Assembly: GCF_014695585.1 (NCBI RefSeq)
Contig: NZ_JACJON010000030.1
Coordinates: forward strand, 32,540-96,539
DNA from: Microcoleus sp. FACHB-831
Lineage (GTDB): Bacteria; Cyanobacteriota; Cyanobacteriia; Cyanobacteriales; FACHB-T130
Length of the DNA: 64,000 nt
Reading direction: 5' to 3'
Below, one piece after another: positions 16,998-25,641 of the stretch. Each line of letters opens with the position of its first letter. The stretch's first letter is position 1. A program made the position numbers and the translations under genes. The notes below the pieces were generated by a model, which searched no databases, had not been told where the DNA came from, and was given only the letters and a program-made list of their open reading frames with translations.

Positions 16998-18182
16998 TTA
17001 CTGTTTTAGTAGCAAATAATAGAGTTGTCCGGCTCCGCCTGTAACGCCAGCGCGATCGCCCGCCACTTTGCCAACACCCATGAAATAATCCACTCTACCT
17101 GGCCCTTTGATGGCGCTGCCTGCATCTTGGTCTAGCACATATCTGCTCACCAAACGCTGCTGTATCTGGCCTTGATCTGTAGCGTAGGGAAGTCGCGTAT
17201 GCACCAAAGCTAATGCGCCGGGGGGCATCAGGGATTTATCTGTAGCGATCGACCGTTCCGGCGTTACTGGCACGTTGATGCTACCCATTGCTGGGGCACC
17301 GTTAGTTTCCCTAAAAAAGATAAAGCCTTGGTTTCGCGGTAGGTAGGTACTCAACTCGGTTGGATTTTCCTTGAAAAACTTGATCATGCCTGGTAGCGTC
17401 AGACCTGCCCCAGATATTTTGCCATCTTTGGCCATTTCTCGCCCAATACTGGTGTAGGGGTAATCGGTTCGGCCTCCGAACCCGACCGTCATTACAGTGC
17501 CATCAGTAAGCGTAAGCCTTGCAGAACCTTGAATTTGCACTAGGAAAGCTTCAAAGCGATCGCGCAGCCAAACCAGTTCCAATCCCCGTAGCGGACTCTT
17601 CTCTCCAGGTATTCCATCCACCCCTTCTAGCTGGGCGCGTGTGGGATGTGGCTTTTTCCAAGAAGCGAGGTTGGCAGGTCTTCGATATAAAGGATAGCGA
17701 TACTCTGCCGTCCGGACGCGGCTTCCCTGATAAATTGGCTCGTAGTAGCCAGTGAAGGTGACTGTTCCCTTATCGTCTTTACCTACAGACTGGTAAAAGA
17801 TAAATTCTTGGCGTACAGCGGCTTGTAGTTCCTCCGCTGACTTAGAATTAACCACTAGCTGCCGAAAGCGCGTGAGAGAACGTACCACGCGATCGCGTGT
17901 AATCCCAGTTACCTGATACTGCCGATAAGCTTTCGCTGCATCGTTGGTCTGTAAATAACGCAGACTATTATCAATAGACTGCAACAGCGCTTGACGATCC
18001 CCCGCTTTACTGACATCACCCCAAAGCTGCTCATCGAGTCCCAGCACTTCTTCCTGAGAATAGGCCATTTTCTGCTTGGCCTGATTATCACGATTCAGTG
18101 GAGTGCTGGCAAGGCTTTGCCAACTGGAAATTCCCAGCGCCAAACCCAAACTGACCGACAGCAGCGAAATTGTTTTTCTCAT
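16998..18182 (-). CDS. mltA: Membrane-bound lytic murein transglycosylase A (MltA/3D domain)
   Basis: This enzyme cleaves peptidoglycan glycan strands with 1,6-anhydro product formation. The start is an ATG at 18182 (MRKTISLLS) preceded by GGGAG; the longer frame begins at a TTG. A signal peptide of about 27 residues ends near WQSLAS, so it is exported. MltA motifs are VTFTGYYEPIYQGSR, VQIQGSARLTLTDG and GGRTDYPYTSIG. The C-terminal 3D domain (RYVLDQDAGSAIKGPGRVDYFMGVG) carries the three aspartates, including the catalytic one. No lipobox is apparent. Length is normal. Confidence 0.9.
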   Translation of the reverse strand: MRKTISLLSVSLGLALGISSWQSLASTPLNRDNQAKQKMAYSQEEVLGLDEQLWGDVSKAGDRQALLQSIDNSLRYLQTNDAAKAYRQYQVTGITRDRVVRSLTRFRQLVVNSKSAEELQAAVRQEFIFYQSVGKDDKGTVTFTGYYEPIYQGSRVRTAEYRYPLYRRPANLASWKKPHPTRAQLEGVDGIPGEKSPLRGLELVWLRDRFEAFLVQIQGSARLTLTDGTVMTVGFGGRTDYPYTSIGREMAKDGKISGAGLTLPGMIKFFKENPTELSTYLPRNQGFIFFRETNGAPAMGSINVPVTPERSIATDKSLMPPGALALVHTRLPYATDQGQIQQRLVSRYVLDQDAGSAIKGPGRVDYFMGVGKVAGDRAGVTGGAGQLYYLLLKQ

Positions 18183-18227
18183 AACTCCCAAAACGAAATT
18201 AATAGCTCTAGTTAATCCCTATCGACA

Positions 18228-18462
18228 CAAGAAGCGAATACAGGTTCCACGCTGGTGCATATAATACTGACCGAGCATACAACCATCTACTCGCCTAGAA
18301 GATTTTTAATCGTCACACTTATCAAGTAGTACAGCGCGTACTTGTACATCAGTCCACGCTGTACTACTTGTAAAACTCTTGAATGGTTGTAAAACGCAGT
18401 TATTGCCTGCATCCACCTTCCATCAACAGGTGTACGACATACTCATCCGGAGTTTTTGATAA
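18228..18462 (-). pseudogene. Decayed tandem copy of the 86-residue gene at 18658-18918
   Basis: On the minus strand this segment aligns with the intact neighbour from its start to its C-terminal segment. The frame reads TPDEYVVHLLMEGG, then hits TAA where the intact gene has ATA, matches again through RFTTIQEFYK, hits TAG in place of the Trp codon, and then shifts frame. The start codon position is TTA. The 3' part (GTGGAACCTGTATTCG) is identical in both. It is a dead paralogue from a local duplication. Confidence 0.85.
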
Positions 18463-18657
18463 CAGCTCCTAACTCTAGAACCTTTGCTAGCAGTATTGTC
18501 AGTGGTCGGTTTGTTTAGATTGCCTCCTTTTCGCTTTTAATTTTGCCCTACTAGGTTTTACAAGCAGAGATATTGCAAAAAGAGACACAACAAACGCTGA
18601 CAAATTTTTGCCTCTATCTCGATTATTGGGAATATGCTGCCCAGCACAAAGCTATTG

Positions 18658-18918
18658 CTATTCGTCTGCGTATCTATCTACGCTGGAGCCGAATACAGGT
18701 TCCACGCGGATGGCTCTAATGCTGACGGGACGCACAACCATGTACTCGCCTGGGACATTTTTTATCGGCACGCTGATAAAGTCAGGAGACTGAGCCTTGG
18801 GCATCAGTTCACCGCTGTACCACTTCTGAAACTCTTGAATAGTCGCAAAACGCACTATTTCCCGGTGGCCACCTTCGATCATCAGGTGTACCGCATATTC
18901 ATCGGGAGTCCTGGGCAT
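18658..18918 (-). CDS. Small conserved cyanobacterial protein (86 residues)
   Basis: This is a soluble 86-residue protein with no recognised domain. It starts MPRTPDEYAVHLMIEGG and has a FATIQEFQKWYSGEL segment and a C-terminal VVRPVSIRAIRVEPVFG strand-like stretch. The composition looks like a compact alpha/beta domain. A decayed tandem copy lies about 195 bp downstream. The conserved segments between the intact gene and the relic, and the clean frame here, support a real gene. Function unknown. Confidence 0.65.
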   Translation of the reverse strand: MPRTPDEYAVHLMIEGGHREIVRFATIQEFQKWYSGELMPKAQSPDFISVPIKNVPGEYMVVRPVSIRAIRVEPVFGSSVDRYADE

Positions 18919-19167
18919 AGGGTCGAATAATCCTTAATCCATCCTGATTATTATGGGGTAACGGTTGTCGAAAATCACGCTACATTTCCAGCAAAATTCT
19001 CTCCTTACCCTTTTCTTGCACAAGTGCATGGAAAACTCTGGTTTTGGGAATCATGAAACCCCAGAGCGATTATAGACAATGAGGATTGAGAATGCATCCT
19101 CAAAAATTGATTCCATTTATCAGGTTAAATTATCACCATAAGTAGATGAGAGCGGACTAAAGCAAAA

Positions 19168-19938
19168 TCAGGAAAACAAATTAAACCGCTGTAGCAACGT
19201 TTCGATCACCGTAGGCAGCATTTTATCAAGTTCCGCTGCATTTTTGAAGAATAACTGTTGATGGTTGGGCAAGTCAAAAGTCAACTGCCCTGATAAGTCT
19301 GTTCGCTCCATCTGTACGAGCAAAATTTGTTCAGTCTTCTTACTCTGGAGCGCGTAACCCATTTCTACACATACATTGGGGCTGGGAATTAGTTTCGGCG
19401 TTTTCTCCCCAGAAATGCTAGTAATAGGCGTACCATCGGCAATAAACAGCAGACTCTTACGAATTCTTCTGATCGCTGTGCTGTTAAGCCGGATTGGGGC
19501 GTCGGCGGGGCGTTGGGCTTCTACCAAATTTAGGGCTACCCGCGATCGCTCATTCAGGGTATCTAATGTTTGAGTGAGGGCTTCGCGCAAGGCTTCACTC
19601 GATGCAGCATACTCCCTTTGAGGGCAGAAAAACAGCGTTGGCTCTAAGCCAGCCATCGCATCTTGCTTTGTAAAGTAAATCTCGTGGCTGATCAAGTCAA
19701 TGTTGGAAATTGTGTAGCTGCCACTGCCTTCAATGTAAAACTCGACGGTTTCTCCTTCCAGGTAGCGCTTAAACCAAACCGAGCTTTTCACTTCCTGGCT
19801 GTCTTCTAAAAAGTCTGCTCGTAAACCTGACTTGAGCAAGCTATTTTTACTCAGTCTGATATCGTGAGCGCGTTTCTCCAATTCTTCAATTGGCTCATAC
19901 TCTTGGAGATACCAAGCTCTCAGAGCAATGATTGCCAT
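19168..19938 (-). CDS. Conserved cyanobacterial protein with C-terminal TIR-like nucleotide-binding domain
   Basis: A 256-residue protein. The N-terminal 110 residues (MAIIALRAWYLQEYEPIEELEKR...) contain basic and beta-rich segments of no known family. The C-terminal 130 residues resemble stand-alone TIR-like/deoxyribosyltransferase-like domains: SLLFIADGTPI, then SPNVCVEMGYALQSKK, then ILLVQMERTDLSGQLTFDLPNHQQLFF. The PNVxxExGYA and late DLP motifs are typical of these predicted nucleotide-binding effectors. It lies about 68 bp downstream of the nitrogenase-associated small gene on the same strand. A role in NAD+ or nucleotide signalling is possible but inferred; wide conservation in cyanobacteria would argue for housekeeping over defence. 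Confidence 0.65.
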   Translation of the reverse strand: MAIIALRAWYLQEYEPIEELEKRAHDIRLSKNSLLKSGLRADFLEDSQEVKSSVWFKRYLEGETVEFYIEGSGSYTISNIDLISHEIYFTKQDAMAGLEPTLFFCPQREYAASSEALREALTQTLDTLNERSRVALNLVEAQRPADAPIRLNSTAIRRIRKSLLFIADGTPITSISGEKTPKLIPSPNVCVEMGYALQSKKTEQILLVQMERTDLSGQLTFDLPNHQQLFFKNAAELDKMLPTVIETLLQRFNLFS

Positions 19939-20006
19939 GACATCCTTCTATATCAACGTTATCCCCAAGACCTGCTTGCAGCAGACGCCTGACTGGGATA
20001 TTAATC

Positions 20007-20384
20007 TTAGCAGTATGCTGTGATGTCTTCACCACATTCATCTGCCAGATAGCAGAGTGCCCGGAATCGCAGACCAACTACTTCTTCGTAGAGCGGATTC
20101 AGCTTGCACATTGGGGGGATGTGAAACAGGGTGCGACCAAATAATTTAACGTCGCGCTCAAAGGGGCACTGGGAGGGAATCATTTTGCACAGCTGGTGAG
20201 CTAGGTCGCGATCGCGAACTTGTAGCCCATCCATCCACTGGCGTAACGGTTGCAACAAATCAAACTTTTTCTTCACAGCAGTTGGGCTGAACTTGGTTGA
20301 TGCGTTGTTGGGTGTCTCTTCTTGGGGCATCCATACCCAACTTGCCAAGTTTATATTCCGTGTTGTATATTGAGATACATTCAT
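20007..20384 (-). CDS. Mo-dependent nitrogenase C-terminal-domain protein
   Basis: A small soluble protein with the Mo-nitro_C domain, widespread in cyanobacteria including non-fixers. Diagnostic segments are LRQWMDGLQVRDRDLAHQLCKMIPSQCPFERD, FGRTLFHIPPMCKLNPLYEEVVGLRFRALCYLADECGED and a terminal Cys. The several conserved cysteines suggest metal or Fe-S contact. I start at the internal ATG 20384 (MNVSQYTT, 125 residues); the upstream start at 20414 adds ten unlikely residues. No nif structural gene is in the window, so the name does not show nitrogen fixation. It is upstream of and co-directional with the TIR-like gene. Confidence 0.8.
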   Translation of the reverse strand: MNVSQYTTRNINLASWVWMPQEETPNNASTKFSPTAVKKKFDLLQPLRQWMDGLQVRDRDLAHQLCKMIPSQCPFERDVKLFGRTLFHIPPMCKLNPLYEEVVGLRFRALCYLADECGEDITAYC

Positions 20385-20414
20385 AAGTCCTCTTCTGTGC
20401 TTTCCAAATTCCAA

Positions 20415-20832
20415 CCAGACTGACTACACTGTTCCTACAAGTCTCTTTCTGTTTTTACCGGAACTATCTGTGGGATTTTACCAGGATGATGAGGGGCAAA
20501 CACCCAATATTGGTTCCGGAATCAAGCTGCGTTTATCTGTCCTACTTTAATAACTTTATTGGGCTAGTGCGGTGCTGGGTTGCACCTGATGTAAAAGCTA
20601 CATCGCTCCCATGCAGTTAATCCTTACTCTTATATCCTGCCCAAGATACAAAGCTTCATGCGTGAGCAGTATCACTGAACTTTTGTGAGCCTTTGTAGTA
20701 ATTTGCGTGATTCCACGCAGATGCAAAAAGGCGATAGGCAAGGGAAACCCCCTCGCCTATCGCCTTTCGTCCATTGTCTGTCCTTCAGTTTGGAAGTCAA
20801 CAGGGCTAGCGATGCCAGCCCTACTTTCTCAC
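20415..20832. other. Intergenic stretch with the rnj terminator
   Basis: No gene is supported in this spacer. It holds the RNase J terminator (20727-20767) and a HIP1-free, mostly unstructured region that should contain the promoter of the nitrogenase-associated small gene. Confidence 0.5.
20727..20767 (-). terminator. Rho-independent terminator of rnj
   Basis: A 13-bp perfect stem (AAAGGCGATAGGC with its complement), extended by an inner AGGG/CCCT pairing, is followed on the minus strand by a U run (CUUUUUGC). It lies about 65 bp after the rnj stop codon. Confidence 0.9.
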
Positions 20833-22605
20833 TTAAGAAGCCACCTTGGCAGATGGGCGGCGGCGCCGTCCGCCTACAGCCGATGATTTAACCGCTGCTG
20901 ATTCCTCTGAAGGAGTTTGCAGCAAGAAAACTAATAGCGGACGACCTTGTAGTTCGCGACGGATTAGGCGCTGCAAATCGCGTTCAAGTTGCACCTGCAA
21001 GCCAGCCCAGTCAATATCTATCTCCGAGGTTTCAAAGGTACGGGCAAACTCCGACCAGCGTTCTGTAAGCAGATTTTCAATCGTCTTTTGAACTAATGAC
21101 TGGAGGAGACTGCGTTCTACCGTTGTTACAACCCCGCGCAGATGTACTTCTGGATTCGCCATCAGCTTACCATCGCTGGTCACTGCTGCCGCCACCGTCA
21201 CCACACCATCTTCAGCTAACTGCTGCCGTTCCTTCAACACATTGTCATGCAGCACACCAGCATTATCGACCAGAGCGATCCCCGAAGGAACTTTCCCACT
21301 GACACGAATCGCCTCCTCAGAGACTTCCACGACATCCCCATTATCAATAATCACCATATTTTCAGCAGGGATGCCCATGCTCTGGGCAGTCTTGGAGTGC
21401 TGGACTAGCATCCGATGTTCGCCGTGAACTGGCAAGAAGAACTTCGGGCGAGTTAAAGCAATCATCAGCTTTTGGTCTTCTTGGCAGGCGTGACCGGAAA
21501 CGTGGATTGCCTTTTCACGTCCGTAAACCACATTTGCTCCCAGCATCATCAGCTTATCGATGGTATTAACTACAGCGATAGTATTGCCGGGAATCGGGTT
21601 AGCCGAGAACACTACAGTATCGCCCTTGCGGATTTGTATTTGCCTGTGTTCGCCGTTGGCAATGTGAGTTAGCGCCGCCATAGGTTCACCCTGAGAACCT
21701 GTGGTTAGAATCAAAACCTGTTCGTCAGGTAACTGGCGAATCGCCTGCATAGGCAAGAACAAATCGTCTCGGCACTTGATATAACCCAAGTTGCGTGCGT
21801 GAGCAATCACGTTCAACATCGAGCGACCCACCACACTCACTTTCCGATTATGCTTTTGCGCCAGTTCCAGAACCATATTGACCCTGTGAACTGAGGAGGC
21901 GAAAGTTGTCAGCAGCACGCGCCCCTGTGCCTGGGAAATGATGCGATCGAGATTTGGATATACCGAACGCTCTGAGGGAGTAAATCCAGGTACTTCCGAG
22001 TTTGTGGAGTCGCTAATCAGGCATAGAACGCCCTTTTCGCCATGCTCGGCCAACCTTTGCAAATCAAAAACTTCACCATCTACTGGGGTGTGGTCGATCT
22101 TAAAGTCACCCGTATGGATAACGACACCGATTGGGGTATGGATAGCTACGGTGAAGCTATCGGAGATAGAGTGGGTGTTGCGAATAAATTCTGCAAAAAA
22201 CGTGGAGCCAATGCGGACGATATCGCGGGGTCGCACAGTTCTCAGCTCTGTGCGGTTTCTAACGCCAGCTTCTTCTAGTTTGCCTTCCAGTAAAGCCATA
22301 GCCAAACGGGGGCCATAAATGACTGGGATATCAAACTGTTTGAGGTGATAAGCAATTCCGCCAATGTGGTCTTCGTGACCGTGGGTGACGATCATGCCCT
22401 TGATTTTGTGGCTATTTTCTCGCAGATACGTTACGTCCGGCAGAACTATATTGACGCCGTGCATTCCGTCTGAGGGGAATGCTAAACCTGCATCTAATAG
22501 CACGATTTCATCATTCATCTCGAATACGCAAGTATTCTTGCCGATTTCGTGCAGTCCGCCGAGGGGAATAATTTTTAATGAGGGTGCAGTTCCGTTTTTA
22601 GTCAT
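20833..22605 (-). CDS. rnj: Ribonuclease J
   Basis: A metallo-beta-lactamase/beta-CASP ribonuclease with 5'-3' exo- and endonuclease activity in RNA turnover and maturation. The metal-binding motif HGHEDHIGG and the upstream LKIIPLGGLHEIGKN are typical; later LISDSTNSEVPG, TTFASSVHRV and SGHACQEDQKLM are beta-CASP motifs. The C-terminal domain ends in a basic tail (GGRRRRPSAKVAS). I start at the ATG 22605 with AGGA upstream; the longer frame starts at TTG. The length of 590 residues is normal. The gene order asd-dapA-rnj on one strand recurs in cyanobacteria. Confidence 0.95.
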   Translation of the reverse strand: MTKNGTAPSLKIIPLGGLHEIGKNTCVFEMNDEIVLLDAGLAFPSDGMHGVNIVLPDVTYLRENSHKIKGMIVTHGHEDHIGGIAYHLKQFDIPVIYGPRLAMALLEGKLEEAGVRNRTELRTVRPRDIVRIGSTFFAEFIRNTHSISDSFTVAIHTPIGVVIHTGDFKIDHTPVDGEVFDLQRLAEHGEKGVLCLISDSTNSEVPGFTPSERSVYPNLDRIISQAQGRVLLTTFASSVHRVNMVLELAQKHNRKVSVVGRSMLNVIAHARNLGYIKCRDDLFLPMQAIRQLPDEQVLILTTGSQGEPMAALTHIANGEHRQIQIRKGDTVVFSANPIPGNTIAVVNTIDKLMMLGANVVYGREKAIHVSGHACQEDQKLMIALTRPKFFLPVHGEHRMLVQHSKTAQSMGIPAENMVIIDNGDVVEVSEEAIRVSGKVPSGIALVDNAGVLHDNVLKERQQLAEDGVVTVAAAVTSDGKLMANPEVHLRGVVTTVERSLLQSLVQKTIENLLTERWSEFARTFETSEIDIDWAGLQVQLERDLQRLIRRELQGRPLLVFLLQTPSEESAAVKSSAVGGRRRRPSAKVAS

Positions 22606-23025
22606 TTGAGTCCTTTTATCTGTTGAAAGTGTGTTGTTTGTAATCAAAACAAGGTTGTCCAGTCATTAGACACCACGTTAAACTTTTTATTTGCTGTCCT
22701 CGATCAACCGACAGTTATCCTGGCGTTGCTTATTTTTGAGAAATGCGCCGAGCTTTCAATTTGGTGCGATCGCTTCTTGGACAGCAACAAGGCGTCAACA
22801 AGCTTTTTGGATAGGTAGGTGCTTAACGAGTTTTGTACAGACGCGGATTTATCGAGTGTAGAGACGCAGATTAGCTCGCGTATTGAATTAATACAAGTTG
22901 CAATCAATTGGGTTAAAGGTTTTAACTCATAACTCTTAAAGGTTATAGATAAGCGGATTGTTTAATGTCTAACTCCCTTACCCCTAACTATCTTCTCGCT
23001 TCTTGTGTATGCAAAAACTTATTCC
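22606..23025. other. Intergenic stretch between dapA and rnj
   Basis: No gene is seen. Two related segments (GTACAGACGCGGATTTATCG and GTAGAGACGCAGATTAGC, near 22836-22877) look like pieces of a dispersed GAGACGC spacer repeat. The rnj promoter probably lies here. Confidence 0.45.
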
Positions 23026-23934
23026 TCAAATCAAAGAAAGATCTTTGAGTACGCTCTCTAAGGTTTTTATTAAGTCCTCTGGGATGTCGCACATTGGTGG
23101 ACGACACCCGCCAACATCCCAGCCTTGCAGTTTTAGAGCTGCTTTGACCGGAATCGGGTTGGTGGTACAAAACAAAGCTTTAAATAGTGGGAAGAGTTTT
23201 TGGTGAATCTGGGCTGCTACCCCGGTTTGACCAGTTTCAAACGCTTGGATCATCTGTTGCATCTGAGTGCCTACAAGATGACTAGCCACGCTAACGACTC
23301 CTGCACCCCCAATAGCCAATAATGGTAGAGTCAGGGAATCATCTCCAGAGTAGATTTTAAATTCTGGCGGCGTCAGGCATCGTATTTGACTTGCCTGATC
23401 GAGGTTGCCTGTGGCTTCTTTAATCGCTACAACGTTCGGTATTTCCGCAAGGCGGGCCACCGTTTCTGGCTGGAGGTTTTGACCTGTGCGGCCTGGTATG
23501 TTGTATAGCATCAGGGGCAGGTCGGGTACTGCTTTGGCGATCGCCAGGAAGTGGCTATAAAGCCCCGACTGCGGTGGTTTGTTGTAGTAGGGAACTACTT
23601 GTAAAGATCCATCTAACCCTAGTTTAGCGGCTTTTTCGGTTGCTGCGATCGCTTCGTTGGTCGAATTTGAACCAGTTCCGGCAATTACCTTTGCTTTCCC
23701 TGCTACAGCTTTTTGCACTACCTGAAATAATTCGTACTCTTCTTCCCAGGTTAGTGTCGGAGATTCGCCAGTTGTGCCGCATACTACTATCGCATCCGTG
23801 CCACTCTCCGCCAAATGAGCCGCCAGTTGTTCTGTCACAGCGTAATTTACACTGCCATCTTCCTTAAATGGCGTCACCATCGCGGTGATCACGCGCCCAA
23901 AATTTACCACACTCTTCTCACTTTCATCGTTCAT
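23026..23934 (-). CDS. dapA: 4-hydroxy-tetrahydrodipicolinate synthase
   Basis: This enzyme condenses pyruvate with aspartate semialdehyde, the first committed step to diaminopimelate and lysine. The Schiff-base Lys lies in [12 protein letters not shown], the catalytic Tyr in [12 protein letters not shown], and the substrate loop is [14 protein letters not shown]. The length of 302 residues is normal. It lies 78 bp downstream of asd, which makes its substrate; the two are probably co-transcribed. Confidence 0.96.
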   Translation of the reverse strand: MNDESEKSVVNFGRVITAMVTPFKEDGSVNYAVTEQLAAHLAESGTDAIVVCGTTGESPTLTWEEEYELFQVVQKAVAGKAKVIAGTGSNSTNEAIAATEKAAKLGLDGSLQVVPYYNKPPQSGLYSHFLAIAKAVPDLPLMLYNIPGRTGQNLQPETVARLAEIPNVVAIKEATGNLDQASQIRCLTPPEFKIYSGDDSLTLPLLAIGGAGVVSVASHLVGTQMQQMIQAFETGQTGVAAQIHQKLFPLFKALFCTTNPIPVKAALKLQGWDVGGCRPPMCDIPEDLIKTLESVLKDLSLI

Positions 23935-24012
23935 TGTTCATCGTTTATTGTGCCTCGTCCCTTGTTCGCCGTTCACTGTTTACAGTCAAGAGCCAACAAT
24001 CTACTAGAACAA

Positions 24013-25056
24013 TCAACTAGCAAGTACTGGCTTAGAGCGTTTCATCAAATTCTTTGTCGCCAACAATTCTGCAATTTGTACTGCATTCAAAGCAGCACCC
24101 TTACGAATCTGGTCTCCGCTCAACCATAGTTCCAAACCATTTGGGTTAGAAATATCTTGACGAATTCTACCCACTAAAACTTCATCGCGACCACTAGCTT
24201 CAATTGGCATGGGGAAATAATTCGCTTGCCAGTCTTCCACCAGTTGAACTCCGGCTGCCTTTGCTAATATTTCCCTCGCTTTCTCTACAGGAAATGGTTC
24301 GCTAAACTCTATATTAAGGGCTTCTGAGTGTGCCCTGAGTACAGGAACCCGTATACAGGTAGCAGTAATTCTCAACTCAGGCGCTCCAAAGATTTTGCGC
24401 GTCTCCTTAACCATTTTCATTTCTTCTTCACAATACCCCAGTTCAGTCATGGGGGAGTTGTGGGGGAACAAATTAAACGCCAACGGGTAGGGAAAAACCT
24501 CTGGTTTTGGTGTTTCGCCTTGCAAAATAGCCATGGACTGCACCTTCACTTCTTCCATTGCCCTTGCTCCAGCACCGCTAGCAGATTGGTAGGTTGCTGC
24601 AACAATTCTTTGAACTGGCTGTACCTGATGCAGCGGCCACACGGCTACTGCCATCAAAATTGTCGTACAGTTGGGGTTGGCAATAATTCCACGATGCGTT
24701 GCGGCTGCTTCTGGGTTGACTTCGGGGACAACTAGAGGCACGTCGGCTTGCATCCGAAAGGCACTGGAGTTATCAATTACCACTGCTCCAGCTTCTACAG
24801 CTTTTGGTGCCCACAGCTTTGAAGTAGAGCCACCAGCAGAGGCCAATACCAAGTCTATATTATCGAAGGAGCGATCGCTCACTGGCTCAACGGGCAGTTC
24901 TTCTCCCCTAAAAGACATTTTACGGCCAGCCGAGCGGGGTGAAGCTAGTAGCTTCAAATCCGCCAAGGGGAATTGGCGACTTTCGAGCAGTTCCAGCAAC
25001 TCCGTGCCTACCGCACCTGTCGCCCCCAAGATAGCTACGCGATATGAATCAGACAA
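24013..25056 (-). CDS. asd: Aspartate-semialdehyde dehydrogenase (TTG start)
   Basis: NADP-dependent enzyme reducing aspartyl phosphate to the semialdehyde, a branch point for lysine, threonine and methionine. The N-terminal VAILGATGAVGTELLELL binds NADP; the active-site Cys is in ANPNCTTILM; SGAGARAMEEV and RITATCIRVPVLRAHSE are family segments. The start codon reads TTG (25056-25054) with GGAGG about 9 bases upstream. There is no ATG near the conserved N-terminus, so TTG appears genuine. It is followed by dapA and divergent from tig. Confidence 0.95.
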   Translation of the reverse strand: MSDSYRVAILGATGAVGTELLELLESRQFPLADLKLLASPRSAGRKMSFRGEELPVEPVSDRSFDNIDLVLASAGGSTSKLWAPKAVEAGAVVIDNSSAFRMQADVPLVVPEVNPEAAATHRGIIANPNCTTILMAVAVWPLHQVQPVQRIVAATYQSASGAGARAMEEVKVQSMAILQGETPKPEVFPYPLAFNLFPHNSPMTELGYCEEEMKMVKETRKIFGAPELRITATCIRVPVLRAHSEALNIEFSEPFPVEKAREILAKAAGVQLVEDWQANYFPMPIEASGRDEVLVGRIRQDISNPNGLELWLSGDQIRKGAALNAVQIAELLATKNLMKRSKPVLAS

Positions 25057-25641
25057 TTAGGCTCCCTCCAGTTGATATAGGATAATTTCTCGTTCTTATC
25101 ATAAAATTTACCAATATTTGGCGCTTACTGGCCTTTAACTAGCTTTTTGCTAAATTTTCTGGTTCTTGCAATAAATTTTGTATTTTTGGGTTTTCTATAA
25201 CAATATCTTTGAAAACTTATTATACATGGCTGGCAGAATCATGCTCTGGTGCAGGGAGGCATAAAAACAGCCAACTAAGGTTGATGCAATGCGATCGCTA
25301 TCAATGTTTTCAATCCCTATTAGGGATTTTTAAGCAGCGCTTTACTCGACCCTGCACAAATTATACAAAAAAATTACCAATTTGCGGATATGTCTGTTGA
25401 AGGTGTAAAATTGAGTGTTGCTTAGCAAAAAGTAAGATACGCAGCAAGCGTCATCTGCTCTGGATTAAACCCACAAAAGTTGCTAGACACCCCCGAGGGC
25501 GATCGCAAGCACTAGGATGTCAGGAGGGGTGTTAGGTCAGCCTCGCATAACTGTAAGACGCGAAAAAAACGCTCGCCGTCAATCAGAATTGACCTTTCTA
25601 AAATTAAAGAAGTAAAAAAGTTGTCTGTAACCAAAACGTCG
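25057..25641. other. Intergenic stretch between divergent asd and tig
   Basis: No gene is supported (a 63-codon frame at 25209-25400 has no recognisable product). It holds a single CRISPR-repeat-like unit (25306-25335), a 7-bp inverted repeat ACACCCC/GGGGTGT spanning about 25485-25533, and presumably the asd and tig promoters. Confidence 0.5.
25306..25335 (+). repeat. Orphan CRISPR-repeat-like palindrome
   Basis: GTTTTCAATCCCTATTAGGG followed by ATTTTTAAG strongly resembles cyanobacterial CRISPR repeats of the GTTTCAATCCCTAATAGGGAT type, with the palindromic core AATCCC/GGGATT. Only one copy is present and there are no spacers or cas genes. The hairpin plus T run could equally be a small terminator. 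Confidence 0.4.

Noticed and set aside
20007..20384. Evidence for nitrogen fixation
   Set aside because: The domain name is historical; no nif genes are present, and the family occurs in many cyanobacteria including non-fixers.
25306..25335. CRISPR array
   Set aside because: Only one repeat-like unit; no spacers and no cas genes anywhere in the window.
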